Part shown: piece after piece, positions 44,093 through 53,335 of the stretch | Layout of the letters: every line of letters starts with the position of its first letter | Numbering within the stretch: position 1 is the first letter of the stretch | From: Marinibacterium sp. | GTDB lineage: Bacteria; Pseudomonadota; Alphaproteobacteria; Rhodobacterales; Rhodobacteraceae | NCBI GenBank assembly: GCA_025800215.1 | Contig: JAOXSC010000178.1 | Coordinates: 1 to 53,335 of the forward strand | Length of the DNA stretch: 53,335 bases | Direction: 5' to 3' | The notes under the pieces: generated by a model | The model's database searches: none | Seen by the model: only the letters and a program-made list of their open reading frames with translations | What the model was told of the DNA's origin: nothing | Position numbers and translations under genes: made by a program

Positions 44093-45649
44093 CGGCGCGT
44101 CTTCGCCAAAAAGCTCGATCACGATGCTGTCGGCCCGCCCCTGCACCAGATCCGTGAAGGTCAGCGCCGACCGCGATCCGAGCGGCGCGTTTTCCGTGAC
44201 AAAGTCAAACACCATGGTGTCCCCGTCCCAGGGGCTGAGCGGATAGATCTGCGACCCCGGCCCGACCACCAGTTCAAGCCCGTCCCCCGCCGCCCGGATC
44301 TGCGCCCGGCCGAAATAAGGGTGGTTATAGATGCCCACGGCCACACCCTGCGCCGGGGGTGGGGCGGCATCGGCGGGCGGGGTGGTGCCCACGGTGCGGC
44401 CCAATGGTGTATAGAACGGGGTGAACAACCGCTCATAACCCACCAGCCAGTCGCGCGTTTCTTCGCCCAGTTGCGCCAGATCGGCAAAGGCGGCGGCGAT
44501 CGCTTCGACCGCGCCCACGGGGGATCCGTTGGACAGCACCACAATGCCCAGATCCAGCGATGGGATCAGTGAAAAACAGGTGCCGGTGCCCATGACAAAC
44601 GCGCCCGAATGGCTCAGCTTGACGCGGCCCGACGGTTCGGTGCCGACATTGAAGCCAAAGCCATAGAACCCCGCCCGGCTGTCCGGAGAGCTCGGAGGGG
44701 ATGACACGACCTGAGGGCTGATCGCGGGCAGCAGCGCCTGCTGCGGGATGATCTGTTGATCCCCATGGCGGCCCATCGCCAGCACCATCTTCATCCAGAT
44801 CGCCATGTCATTGACGGTCGAGCTGACCCCGCCTGCAGGTGACTGCGCATCGGGTTGGCGCTGGAACCGGGGCTGATAGCTGCCTTCGTAGAGCGTGTGG
44901 GGCACCGCGCGATTGTCGGCGGCGATGAAATCGGCAAAGCGCGAACTGGTGCGCGTCATACCAAGCGGGGCATAGATCGCCTGTTCCGACAGGGTGGCCC
45001 AGTCGGTGCCTGCGGCCTCGGCCACAGCCAGCCCCCCGGCGGTCATGCCGAAATTGGTATAGGCATACGAGGTCCGGAACGGCGACAAGGGCAGCATCCG
45101 CAGCTGTTCCAGCACGGTGGTCTGGTCGAACCCGAGATCTTCCAGATCGTCACCCGCGTGATCGGGCAGCCCCGACCGGTGGCTGTAAAGATCGCCAAGG
45201 GTCAGCATCGTGTTGCGTGCGGGATCCGACAGGCGGAACCAGGGCAGCAGATCCTGCATGCGGCTGTCCCAGGAAACGGTGCCCTGCCCGACCTGCTGTG
45301 CCACCACCGTGGCGCCAACCGATTTCGAAACCGATGCGATCTGAAACACCGTGTCCGGGGTGACGGGTTCAGGCGCGCCGGTGCGGCGCAGGCCATAGCC
45401 CCGGCTCAGAACCGTGTCGCCCTTGTGCACCACCGCCACCGCGATGCCCGGCACCCCGCTGCGCGCCATGATGTCGGCCACGATCCCGTCCACGGCTGCA
45501 ACCGCCGCGTCGATCCGTCCCGGAGGCACCGTCACCCCCGCCAGCTGGGCTGGCGACGGCGTATCGGCAAGGCCGGCAACCGGCGCGCTGACGCAAGACG
45601 CGGCAACAGACCCAAGGAAAAATCGGCGGGACAGCAATTGGCGGGTCAT
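44072..45649 (-). CDS. Tat-exported serine hydrolase, class C beta-lactamase fold
   Basis: A 525-residue penicillin-binding-protein-like serine hydrolase. A twin-arginine signal is evident (SRRFFLGSVAAS, residues 7-18). The catalytic motifs are S106-V-S-K109, Y197-T-N199 and H347-S-G349 (SHSG, replacing KTG). An extra C-terminal domain (~430-525) is typical of esterase and D-aminopeptidase relatives (family S12). It acts in the periplasm on an ester, amide or peptide. It lies 85 bp downstream of the autotransporter gene on the same strand, with its own GAGG ribosome-binding site. Its 3' end overlaps the MFS gene by 21 bp in antisense. Confidence 0.92.
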   Translation of the reverse strand: MTRQLLSRRFFLGSVAASCVSAPVAGLADTPSPAQLAGVTVPPGRIDAAVAAVDGIVADIMARSGVPGIAVAVVHKGDTVLSRGYGLRRTGAPEPVTPDTVFQIASVSKSVGATVVAQQVGQGTVSWDSRMQDLLPWFRLSDPARNTMLTLGDLYSHRSGLPDHAGDDLEDLGFDQTTVLEQLRMLPLSPFRTSYAYTNFGMTAGGLAVAEAAGTDWATLSEQAIYAPLGMTRTSSRFADFIAADNRAVPHTLYEGSYQPRFQRQPDAQSPAGGVSSTVNDMAIWMKMVLAMGRHGDQQIIPQQALLPAISPQVVSSPPSSPDSRAGFYGFGFNVGTEPSGRVKLSHSGAFVMGTGTCFSLIPSLDLGIVVLSNGSPVGAVEAIAAAFADLAQLGEETRDWLVGYERLFTPFYTPLGRTVGTTPPADAAPPPAQGVAVGIYNHPYFGRAQIRAAGDGLELVVGPGSQIYPLSPWDGDTMVFDFVTENAPLGSRSALTFTDLVQGRADSIVIELFGEDAPSRFVRV

Positions 45650-45734
45650 ATCAAGCCTCGATCATTTCACCGAGCCAAGCCTACCCGCCATCGCCCCATG
45701 TGCCTAGATGTTCAGTCCTGACACCTATGTGCGT

Positions 45735-48700
45735 TCAGAAGGCATAGTTCAGCACGATCGCGCCCGTGTAGCTTTGGCTGTTGGACGACCGCAGGGTGTT
45801 CACTTCGGCCCTGAGCGTCGTGGCGGGGCCAAACCGTGCCTGAACCGATGCGCCCAGCTCCAGGAACGTCTTGTCCGCATCATCGGACAGGACAAAGCTG
45901 GGGCCCCCGGCGGGTGTCGCGTCGAACTGCACGGCGGCCGTCCGGCGGGTGTCACCCGCCAGCGCGACCACGCCTGCAAACAGACCGGCCGTGCCCTGAT
46001 TGCCGTTGAACGCAAAATCGGAACTCAGTTCGACGGCGGGGTTGAGGCTGTAGGTGACACCTTCGACGGCGCCGACACCCAGCTGGTAGCGCCCGCCATC
46101 GCTTTCATCAAAGGCGCCCTGCCGGTAATAGGTCGCCCCAGCATCCACGGACGGAACAAGGCGCAGCCCGCGCCCCAGTGCCAGGCTGTGCTCGACTTTC
46201 AGATGGGCCGCGGCCCACCACAGGTCGGGGCTGGCCGTGGCACTTGCCAGCCCGTCGATCTGAAAGGTTTCCCGGTCAAGGTCATAGCTGCCATAGCCCC
46301 CCGACAGCGACGCGGACAGCCGCGTTGCGCCAAGATCGCGCTGCACGAACCCCCCGGCCTGAAAGCGATACCCGTCCGAACTGAAACTGTCGTTCGACTG
46401 GCGGACGTCCTCGTACCCAAAGGCAAGGCCGGCAAGCCAGTCGGGCGACAGCGGCGCCTGCAGACCGCCAAAAAGGCCAGCGGCGTTTTCGGTGTAGTCG
46501 ATGGCATGCCGGCTTTCGTCGCGCTCGGACCTGTTAAAGCTGGCCTCCAGCCAGGCGCAGCTGCCCGCCTCGGCCAGGGCAACCTGATTGGCGCTGGAAA
46601 AGTCGCAGGCTTCAAGCCGCTGCGCAAAGCGGCGCGATGACTGCAATGCGGCATCGGTCGCGGCAAAGATGTCGCCCGGTGCCAGGCGGTGGTAGGTGGT
46701 GCGCAGCTCGTCATCTGTCGGGATGCTGAGGATGTGGTTGGCCAGCTCTTCGATGAATTCGTATTCTGAGCTGGTGCCCGAGGCCAGTTCAAGCTGCCGG
46801 GCCCGCACAAGCGCGTCCATGTGATCCCCGACGGCGGTCTGGTTTGCCGTCAGCGCGGCCGCTTCGGGCGTATAGTCGACCGTGTATTTGAGCTGCACCG
46901 ATTCCTTGTCGTTCTCGAACGAATAATCGACCGTTGCGGTGTCTTCGACGCTGAAATTGGTCAGCTTGATGATGTCATCATTCGACGAAAAGATGAACGC
47001 TTTGCCCGATTGGCCGGATGGCAGCAGGTTGGATCCGGTCAGGTTCACCTCTAGCGTACCGGTCGGGTAGACATCCTTGTCGCTGGCTTCAAAGACCAGG
47101 CGGTCGGCCTTGCCTTCGGAGGAACTGCCCATGTTCAGATCGAACAGGTAGGTCCCTGAATAATCGGTGGATATGGTGCCGGTGAACTTGGTTTCGATGA
47201 TGCTGTCGGTGCCGCCGGGCGACAGGGTTCCGCTGTTCTGAAACTTGCCGTCCGAGCTGAGGTTGAATTTGGTTCCGACCTCAAGCACGCCGCCGGTCTG
47301 GTTGGAAAAGACGTTCTTGCCGTCGTCCACGAGATCGACACTGCCGCCGAAGGTGCCAGAGTTGTTGATCGTGGTCACGGTCTCTGACTTGACGGCGTTC
47401 AGGCCGGAGCTGGAGACCGAAATATCGCCGGAATTGTTGATCGTCACCGAAGCTGCATCAAGAATGCGGATCGCGTCATTGGTGTTGCCGTCATCATTGC
47501 CCACCGACAGCGACGCGCCTTCATCAACGGTCACGGTGATGTCGCCGCCGCCGTTTTCGCCATCGCTTTGCAGGAACAGACCCCAGGCCCCTTCGCCCGA
47601 GGCGCTGACATCGGCCTTCAGTTCGACGGTGATGTCGCCGCCGGTGCTGTCCGATCCCCCAACGCTTTGCAGAAAGAGCGCCGTTGCATAGTCGCCCGAG
47701 ACATCAATGTCCTGGGTCACGCCAACCGTAATGTCACCCCCAACGCCCTGATCGCCTGCGCTGCCAGCGGCGGCTTTGGTCAGGCTGTGCACGTCGTCGA
47801 CGCTGACAGCGGCACCGCCGCTGCCGCCAACGGACTGGGCCCAAAGCCCATGCGCATACTTTCCGGTCGTGGTGATCGTGCCGTCAACGTCGATCTTGAT
47901 GGCACCGCCTTCGCCGCCCGCGCCGGAATCCCCGGCTTCGACAACGCCATAGCCGAACGTGCCGGATTCAAAGCTTTCGCCCAGCCCCAGTTCCACATCG
48001 CCGCCGACACCGCCGCCGCCGCCGACCGACTGGGCAAAAATGCCCATGGCGCCTTCGCCGCTGGTTGTGATGGATCCCGAATGGGCCACGGTGACGACGC
48101 CCCCGTTCCCGCCGCCGCTTCCCTGGCCGCCCACGGTCAGGTCGGTGCGCACCTCGCCGCTGGCATCGCCCCCGGCCCCGCCGCCGCCGCCGACCGATTG
48201 CGCAAAAATGGCGGTGGCGCTGTCGCCCGATGTGATGATGTCGCTGCCATTGGTGACGGTGACGGCCGCCCCTTCGCCCGCCGCGCCGCCGGACCCGCCA
48301 ATATCGAACCCATATCGCGTCAGGCTTTTGGCAAGCCCCGTGATCGAAGCCGCCTTGGTCGCCACATAGGCATCATACAGATCTTCGTAGATGTCCTTGG
48401 ACGTGTAGAGGAACTTTTCAAAGGCGCTTTTTTCGGCGTCGCTGTCGCCCTCTCCTGCGGCGGTCTGGACCTCTTCGACGAAGGCATCCAGGCTCGAAGC
48501 CGCGTCGCCACCATTGCCACCGCCGCCACCAACGGCCTGGGCAAAGATGCCATAGCCTGCGGTGCCCTGGGTTGTGATCGTGTCGGTGTTTGTGACCGTC
48601 ACGGTGTCGGAATCGCCGCCGGATCCGCCAGATCCACCGATCGACACGTTGAGCTTGACGGTGGTTTCAGTACTGTCTTCGTCTTTTGATTCAAGCAACT

Positions 48701-51700
48701 TGATGAACATGAAGGCCGCAGCGTCGCCGCCGCTGCCGCCACCGCCGCCGACAGACTGGGCAAAGATGCCCCGCGCCGCATCGCCTGCCACCGAAATCGT
48801 GCCGGAATTGTCGACCTTGACGGATCCGCCATCGCCGCCGCTGCCGCCCGAACCGCCCACGGCAATGGCGGAATCAATATCCATTGATGAGCCCGTGGAG
48901 GATTTCGTCAGCCCCAGCATCAGCGTTCCGGCCATGCCGCCCTGCCCGCCATTGCCACCCACCGACTGGGCAAAGATCCCCGAAGACGATCCCGAATTCG
49001 TGGTGATCGCACCGCCGGTGTTCGTGACGCTTACATCCGATGCCACAGCCCCCGCGCCGCCAGGCCCGCCCACTGTGGTCGAAAAGTTCAGCGCGCCGTC
49101 GGTGTCGCCCGATGCAGTAAAGGCAAATGAATTGCCGGCAAACCCGCCATCGCCGCCGATCGACTGGGCATAGATCCCGTCGGCATAAAAGCTCTGCGTG
49201 GTGATGTCGGCCGTATTGGTGACGGTCACAGCCTGGCCTGCGCCGGCGTCGCCGCCCGAGCCTCCGACTTCGAAATCGACCTCAAAGCCGATGGAGCCGC
49301 TCGCCTGGAGCGAGCCGGAATAGACCGATCCGCCATTGCCGCCGGATCCGCCGATGGACTGCGCCAGAATGCCCCGCGATGCATAGTCAGAGGTCTGAAT
49401 GGCGCCCGAATTGGCGACAACGGTTTTGCCGCCGGTGCCGCCATCGCCACCATCGCCGCCGACCGCGATGGTCACATTGCCGGTATATTCCCCGGCGCTG
49501 ACATCGCCGTCGATGGCAAAGCCGCCCTGACCGCCGTCGCCGCCAATGGATTGCGCAAGGATCCCATAGGAATAGACCCCCGATGTGGTCAGCGCCTGCT
49601 TGTTTTCCGCAAGGATCTGGCCTCCGGCCCCGCCGCTGCCGCCCGATCCACCCAGCGTCAACGACAAATCGGCCATGGTGATTTCACCTGAAATCGCCCC
49701 GGTGGCCGACCCGCCGCCGCCGCCGATGCTCTGCGCGATGATGGTTGACGCATATTGGCCCGTCGTGCTCACGGTGGCGTCGTTGTTGACCTTGACCTCG
49801 GGCGCCTGCCCGCCATCGCCCCCGTTGCCCTGCGCATTGTAGGACAGCCCGCCCAGATCGACGTCTCCGACAATCGACAGGGCGGCGGTGCCGCCGCTTT
49901 GGCCCAGGCTTTGCGCCAGAATGGCGTGGCCATTGTCGCCCGCGGTCGTGATCGTGCCCTTGGTGTTGACCAGCACGGCCTGGCCGTCGCCGCCATCCCC
50001 GCCTTTGCCACCGGTCTGGAATGTCAGCTTGGCCCCGGATGCGACATCGCCGGTCACCGTGACATCCGCATTGCCGCCGCCGCCGCCGATGCTCTGGGCG
50101 CGGATGCCGACCGAATTGTGGCCGGTGACAGACAGCGTGTTGTCATTGTCGAAATAGACATTGACGTCGCCGCCGTTGCCACCGCCGCCGCCGGATCCGC
50201 CGACCGTCGCCGCGATGTTCATCCCGCTCAGCGCATCAACACTCGACGTCCAGCCGCTGTTGCCGCCGCCGCCCCCGATGCTTTGGGCAATGATCCCGTC
50301 CGAACCGCGCCCGCCGGTCGACAGGTCTGCGTTATGGGTCACAAACACCGTGCCGCCATCGCCGCCGTCCCCGCCCGATCCGCCGACCGCAAGGTCAAAG
50401 GACCCGCCCGAGATTTCGCTGCCAACCAATGTGTGCCCGGACGTCCCGCCGCCGCCCCCGATGGATTGGGCGGTGATGCCATGGGCCTTGTCGCCGTCGG
50501 TCGAAATCGCACCGCGCAGGGTCAGCGATACCGCTTCCCCGGCACCGCCATCGCCGCCGTCGCTTCCGACGGTGCTGGTGATGGACAGGGCATTCACCGC
50601 CGTAAAGGTCAGAGAGCTGCCCGAACTGCCGCCGCTGCCCCCCACCGACTGGGCAAGCACGCCATGCGAAAGGGCGCCCGATGTGCTGATCGTCGAATAG
50701 AAGTCATCGACCGTGACCTCGCCCCCGTTGCCGCCAACGCCCCCGCCACCCGAATTCCCGAGCACAAAGTCACCCGCAAGGCCCGAGGCGACCGACAGGC
50801 TGTCACCGCCATGCCCGCCGCCGCCGCCAACCGATTGCAGGGCCATGCCGATCGAGCGGTCAGAGACCGTGGTGATGCTGCCTGCCGTGGTGGTGCTGGG
50901 TGACACAAGCACCGTGCTGGCGTCGCCGCCATCCCCACCCTTGCCGCCAACGGATTTCGAATAGGCCGTCCCGACCGCAACGGCGCTGGCGCCGCTGCCG
51001 CCGCCACCCCCGATGGATTGCAGAAAGACGCCGCCCGAATCCGCCACATTTGTTGTAATCGACACATCCGCAAGATCGAGCGTGACCGTCCCCGCGTCCC
51101 CGCCCGATCCTCCGGCGCCGCCGATGGATCCCACCCCGGATGTGGACCGCGCCTTGCCGCCGCCGCCGCCGATGCTGGCCGCATAGATCGCATCGGACGC
51201 CACCTGAGAGGTTTGCAGCGTCACGGTTCCGGCCGAAACGGTCACGTTGCCGCCCGTGCCGCCGTTGCCGCCCTGGCCCCCGATCGCAGACACGCCGCTG
51301 GCCGATCCGCCCGATCCACCGCCGCCGCCGACGCTGACCGCGAAGACCGCGTTGGAATGCTCTCCCCCGGTCGAAATCTGGGCACCATCGTCAAGCGTGA
51401 CCGACACCGTTCCACCCTCGCCCCCGGCCGAGCCGTCGCCGCCAACCGCGTCGATGTTGTCGTCGCTCTGCCCCTTGCCGCCGCTGCCACCGACGCTTTG
51501 CGCGTGAACACCATCGGCCCCGTCGCCAACTGTCGTGATGCGCGCGTCCTGGACAAGCTCGAACTCAACCGCACCGCCGTCGCCGCCATCCTCGTCGCTG
51601 GACCCATAGCTGGTGACGTCCGATGATCCCGCGTCTGCGCCGAACCCGCCCACGCTCTGAACCAGAACACCCGAGGCATCCGTGCCGCGCGTGGTGACCT

Positions 51701-52901
51701 CTCCGTCGAAAGTCACGCCGACCTTTCCGGCGTCGCCCCCGCTGCCGCCGTCACCATCCTGGCCAAAGTCGGTATTGTGCTCGCCCTTGCGCCCACCGCC
51801 GCCACCATAGCTGCGGGCCAGAAAGCCCACCGACCGGTTTCCGGTGGTTGACAGCGTCGCCTTGGAAAAGGACACGGTCACATCGCCGCCCGCGCCACCC
51901 TTGCCGCCATCACCGGCGCTGCCCGTGATCGCGCCGCCGCTGGTGTTGCCGCCGGACCCGCCAAGCCCGCCGAGGGATTCCACACGCACCCCCGGCGTGT
52001 CATCGGTGGTGCTGCCCCCGTCGCTGGAGGCATCGCTGGACACCTCAAGCGAGACCGCTGCGCCGTCGCCGCCATGGCCGCCGTCGCCCCCATGCACATT
52101 CGTGCCGTTGATCCCTTCGCCTTCGCCCTTGCCACCGGTGCCGCCAACACCGCCCTGAGAGGACATGTAGATGAAGGATCCGACACCGATGGACAGCTGA
52201 TCCAGATCGCCCGACGACACGGTGGTGGCCTGAGCACCCCCATCGCCGCCATTGCCGCCATCGCCGGCCCGTCCGGTGCTGGATGCGGTGTTCTTGCCTG
52301 CCCCTCCGGTGCCGCCGGCCCCCCCGGCGGTCACATAGTAGATGTCGTTGTTCAGGCCCGAAAATGTTGTGGCATCGCTGATGTCGACGCTGGTTTGTGC
52401 AACCGAACCACCGTCCCCACCATCGCCGCCGGTGATGTTGTTGCTTTCCCCGGTGCCGCCCGATCCGGCGGTGACCGTCAGCTCCAGCGCGCTTTGGGCG
52501 GAACTGTCGATGCCATAAGCCGCGCCGCCATCAAAGGAAAAGGTAAAGCCAGCCGTGTCCGCCCCGTCGCCCGCATCCGGCGAGCTGCTGCTGTCTTCGC
52601 CGTTCTGCCCGTCCGCGCCCGTGGCGACGACCTGCAACTGCCCGGCATCTGCGGTCAGGTCATCAACCGTGATCGAGGTGACGCCGGAGGCATCAATGGT
52701 TTCGCCCGCCGACAGGTCGCCGCTGCATGTGACGCTGGTCCCATCGGTGACACAGGCCGCCCCCGCAGGCAGGGCCGTCAGCCCCAGAAGCGTCAGCGCC
52801 GTGGGCCAGAGCACGGTCGGAGCGGCATGGATCCGGGTCGAGCGTTTCATTCCATCATCTGTTCCAGACCCTGATGCCTGCCAAAACAAGAATTCGGACA
52901 T
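45735..52901 (-). CDS. Giant glycine-rich autotransporter (type V secretion)
   Basis: A ~2388-residue autotransporter adhesin-type protein. A signal peptide ends at about LTALPAGAA (residue 49 from the chosen start). The passenger (to ~2080) repeats blocks of the form QSxGGxGGxGG with polar strands between, implying a long beta-helix. The last ~280 residues form the beta-barrel and end in the typical aromatic YTGAIVLNYAF. The ATG at 52901 is chosen because GGAGGG lies 5 nt upstream; the ATG at 52850 (MKRSTRIH) gives a more normal signal peptide and is a real alternative. The CRISPR array begins ~170 bp upstream on the same strand. A surface-attachment role is inferred. Confidence 0.92.
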   Translation of the reverse strand: MSEFLFWQASGSGTDDGMKRSTRIHAAPTVLWPTALTLLGLTALPAGAACVTDGTSVTCSGDLSAGETIDASGVTSITVDDLTADAGQLQVVATGADGQNGEDSSSSPDAGDGADTAGFTFSFDGGAAYGIDSSAQSALELTVTAGSGGTGESNNITGGDGGDGGSVAQTSVDISDATTFSGLNNDIYYVTAGGAGGTGGAGKNTASSTGRAGDGGNGGDGGAQATTVSSGDLDQLSIGVGSFIYMSSQGGVGGTGGKGEGEGINGTNVHGGDGGHGGDGAAVSLEVSSDASSDGGSTTDDTPGVRVESLGGLGGSGGNTSGGAITGSAGDGGKGGAGGDVTVSFSKATLSTTGNRSVGFLARSYGGGGGRKGEHNTDFGQDGDGGSGGDAGKVGVTFDGEVTTRGTDASGVLVQSVGGFGADAGSSDVTSYGSSDEDGGDGGAVEFELVQDARITTVGDGADGVHAQSVGGSGGKGQSDDNIDAVGGDGSAGGEGGTVSVTLDDGAQISTGGEHSNAVFAVSVGGGGGSGGSASGVSAIGGQGGNGGTGGNVTVSAGTVTLQTSQVASDAIYAASIGGGGGKARSTSGVGSIGGAGGSGGDAGTVTLDLADVSITTNVADSGGVFLQSIGGGGGSGASAVAVGTAYSKSVGGKGGDGGDASTVLVSPSTTTAGSITTVSDRSIGMALQSVGGGGGHGGDSLSVASGLAGDFVLGNSGGGGVGGNGGEVTVDDFYSTISTSGALSHGVLAQSVGGSGGSSGSSLTFTAVNALSITSTVGSDGGDGGAGEAVSLTLRGAISTDGDKAHGITAQSIGGGGGTSGHTLVGSEISGGSFDLAVGGSGGDGGDGGTVFVTHNADLSTGGRGSDGIIAQSIGGGGGNSGWTSSVDALSGMNIAATVGGSGGGGGNGGDVNVYFDNDNTLSVTGHNSVGIRAQSIGGGGGNADVTVTGDVASGAKLTFQTGGKGGDGGDGQAVLVNTKGTITTAGDNGHAILAQSLGQSGGTAALSIVGDVDLGGLSYNAQGNGGDGGQAPEVKVNNDATVSTTGQYASTIIAQSIGGGGGSATGAISGEITMADLSLTLGGSGGSGGAGGQILAENKQALTTSGVYSYGILAQSIGGDGGQGGFAIDGDVSAGEYTGNVTIAVGGDGGDGGTGGKTVVANSGAIQTSDYASRGILAQSIGGSGGNGGSVYSGSLQASGSIGFEVDFEVGGSGGDAGAGQAVTVTNTADITTQSFYADGIYAQSIGGDGGFAGNSFAFTASGDTDGALNFSTTVGGPGGAGAVASDVSVTNTGGAITTNSGSSSGIFAQSVGGNGGQGGMAGTLMLGLTKSSTGSSMDIDSAIAVGGSGGSGGDGGSVKVDNSGTISVAGDAARGIFAQSVGGGGGSGGDAAAFMFIKLLESKDEDSTETTVKLNVSIGGSGGSGGDSDTVTVTNTDTITTQGTAGYGIFAQAVGGGGGNGGDAASSLDAFVEEVQTAAGEGDSDAEKSAFEKFLYTSKDIYEDLYDAYVATKAASITGLAKSLTRYGFDIGGSGGAAGEGAAVTVTNGSDIITSGDSATAIFAQSVGGGGGAGGDASGEVRTDLTVGGQGSGGGNGGVVTVAHSGSITTSGEGAMGIFAQSVGGGGGVGGDVELGLGESFESGTFGYGVVEAGDSGAGGEGGAIKIDVDGTITTTGKYAHGLWAQSVGGSGGAAVSVDDVHSLTKAAAGSAGDQGVGGDITVGVTQDIDVSGDYATALFLQSVGGSDSTGGDITVELKADVSASGEGAWGLFLQSDGENGGGDITVTVDEGASLSVGNDDGNTNDAIRILDAASVTINNSGDISVSSSGLNAVKSETVTTINNSGTFGGSVDLVDDGKNVFSNQTGGVLEVGTKFNLSSDGKFQNSGTLSPGGTDSIIETKFTGTISTDYSGTYLFDLNMGSSSEGKADRLVFEASDKDVYPTGTLEVNLTGSNLLPSGQSGKAFIFSSNDDIIKLTNFSVEDTATVDYSFENDKESVQLKYTVDYTPEAAALTANQTAVGDHMDALVRARQLELASGTSSEYEFIEELANHILSIPTDDELRTTYHRLAPGDIFAATDAALQSSRRFAQRLEACDFSSANQVALAEAGSCAWLEASFNRSERDESRHAIDYTENAAGLFGGLQAPLSPDWLAGLAFGYEDVRQSNDSFSSDGYRFQAGGFVQRDLGATRLSASLSGGYGSYDLDRETFQIDGLASATASPDLWWAAAHLKVEHSLALGRGLRLVPSVDAGATYYRQGAFDESDGGRYQLGVGAVEGVTYSLNPAVELSSDFAFNGNQGTAGLFAGVVALAGDTRRTAAVQFDATPAGGPSFVLSDDADKTFLELGASVQARFGPATTLRAEVNTLRSSNSQSYTGAIVLNYAF

Positions 52902-53067
52902 TCCACCCTCCAATGACCCGCAGAGGACAAGGTTTGATCAGCCCGGATGCGCTTTGGTTGCAAACGGTGCTCAAGCAAAAGCTGTGCGGATCGGTTGTTC
53001 AGACGTTCACTATGTCGAAAGCTACCGGTTTTTCGGACAGGTGCAACGCGCGATTGGCATGCAAGCA

Positions 53068-53335
53068 GAGGTCATCCCAGCGTGTGCGGGGAACAGTTGA
53101 CAGTCGTTTTGACAGGGGTCTTTCATCGCGGTTCATCCCCGCGTGTGCGGGGAACAGGTTGAGGCGGCACGGGCCGAAATCGAAACAACCGGTTCATCCC
53201 CGCGTGTGCGGGGAACAGTCGACCCCAGCACAGAAATCGAGGGCTCCGCACGGTTCATCCCCGCGTGTGCGGGGAACAGACCCCCGCATCCATTGCGGCC
53301 CTCCAGGTGGGCGGGTCATCCCCGCGTGTGCGGGG
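53068..53335 (-). CRISPR. Type I-E CRISPR array, trailer end (continues past window)
   Basis: Five 29-bp repeats start at 53068, 53129, 53190, 53251 and 53312, with 32-bp spacers (53097-53128, 53158-53189, 53219-53250, 53280-53311): a 61-bp period. The repeat core is CCCCGCGTGTGCGGGG. The first repeat has four mismatches and the last visible one has a T-to-G change and is cut by the window end. Repeat type and 61-bp period are those of subtype I-E. On the - strand the repeat ends in ATGAACCG, matching the E. coli crRNA handle AUAAACCG, so crRNAs should be read right to left. The degenerate repeat at 53068 is then the trailer end, and the leader and cas genes should be to the right. Confidence 0.93.

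Noticed and set aside
47568-52874. Several + strand frames opposite the autotransporter
   Set aside because: They are proline- or alanine-rich shadows of the GGN-rich passenger codons, not independent genes.

Overview
The window looks like a chromosomal segment of a marine-type alphaproteobacterium of the Rhodobacteraceae (Roseobacter group). The evidence is high GC content with strong third-position GC bias, densely overlapping ATGA gene junctions, and protein families typical of that group: an HpsN-like histidinol dehydrogenase paralogue, RTX proteins, a Hint-domain protein and a MocR regulator. The assignment is inferred from sequence character; no rRNA or marker gene is present.

Layout. 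(1) 1-13908, + strand: a long catabolic operon, cut at the left edge. It encodes a carbohydrate-type ABC importer (ATPase, binding protein, two permeases), then an NTF2/SnoaL-like protein, an HpsN/HisD-like dehydrogenase, a two-domain NTF2-like protein, an SDR dehydrogenase, a LacI regulator, a second two-domain NTF2-like protein, a double cupin, a MetE-C-terminal-like zinc methyltransferase, an alpha/beta hydrolase and an RraA/HMG-aldolase-like protein. Six of the junctions are 4-bp overlaps or 1-10 bp gaps, so these products probably act on one imported substrate, which I cannot name. (2) 14014-16777: a GadC-like antiporter and a glutamate decarboxylase, the two halves of a glutamate/GABA acid-stress or GABA-producing system. 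(3) 16877-25823: two divergent, probably type I-secreted, calcium-binding proteins. One is built from four ~235-residue repeats of a module I do not recognise. The other is a bacterial CEMIP/TMEM2-like beta-helix protein whose G8 domain lies after the beta-helix instead of before it, followed by a long RTX tail.

(4) 25949-30836: a MocR regulator, a DUF983 protein, a lower-GC stretch with a sulfotransferase-like gene, and a Hint-domain protein. (5) 30860-38220: an AraC regulator, the remains of two insertion sequences (IS630-like and ISNCY/IS1202-like), and a giant three-part protein with DEDD exonuclease-like, RecQ helicase and UvrD helicase regions. (6) 38582-44092: a four-gene cassette of a DegT/StrS aminotransferase, a GMC oxidoreductase and two sugar-porter MFS proteins, which suggests oxidation, transamination and transport of a sugar or cyclitol. 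(7) 44072-52901, - strand: a Tat-exported serine hydrolase of the class C beta-lactamase fold and a ~2390-residue glycine-rich autotransporter. (8) 53068-53335: the trailer end of a type I-E CRISPR array that runs off the window; no cas gene is visible.

The most unusual items are the permuted G8/beta-helix protein, the four-module RTX protein, the exonuclease-RecQ-UvrD fusion beside IS debris, the operon with five NTF2-like domains, and a terminator hairpin that shares a 14-nt core with the CRISPR repeat hairpin. All functions are read from sequence motifs only; no database search was run.
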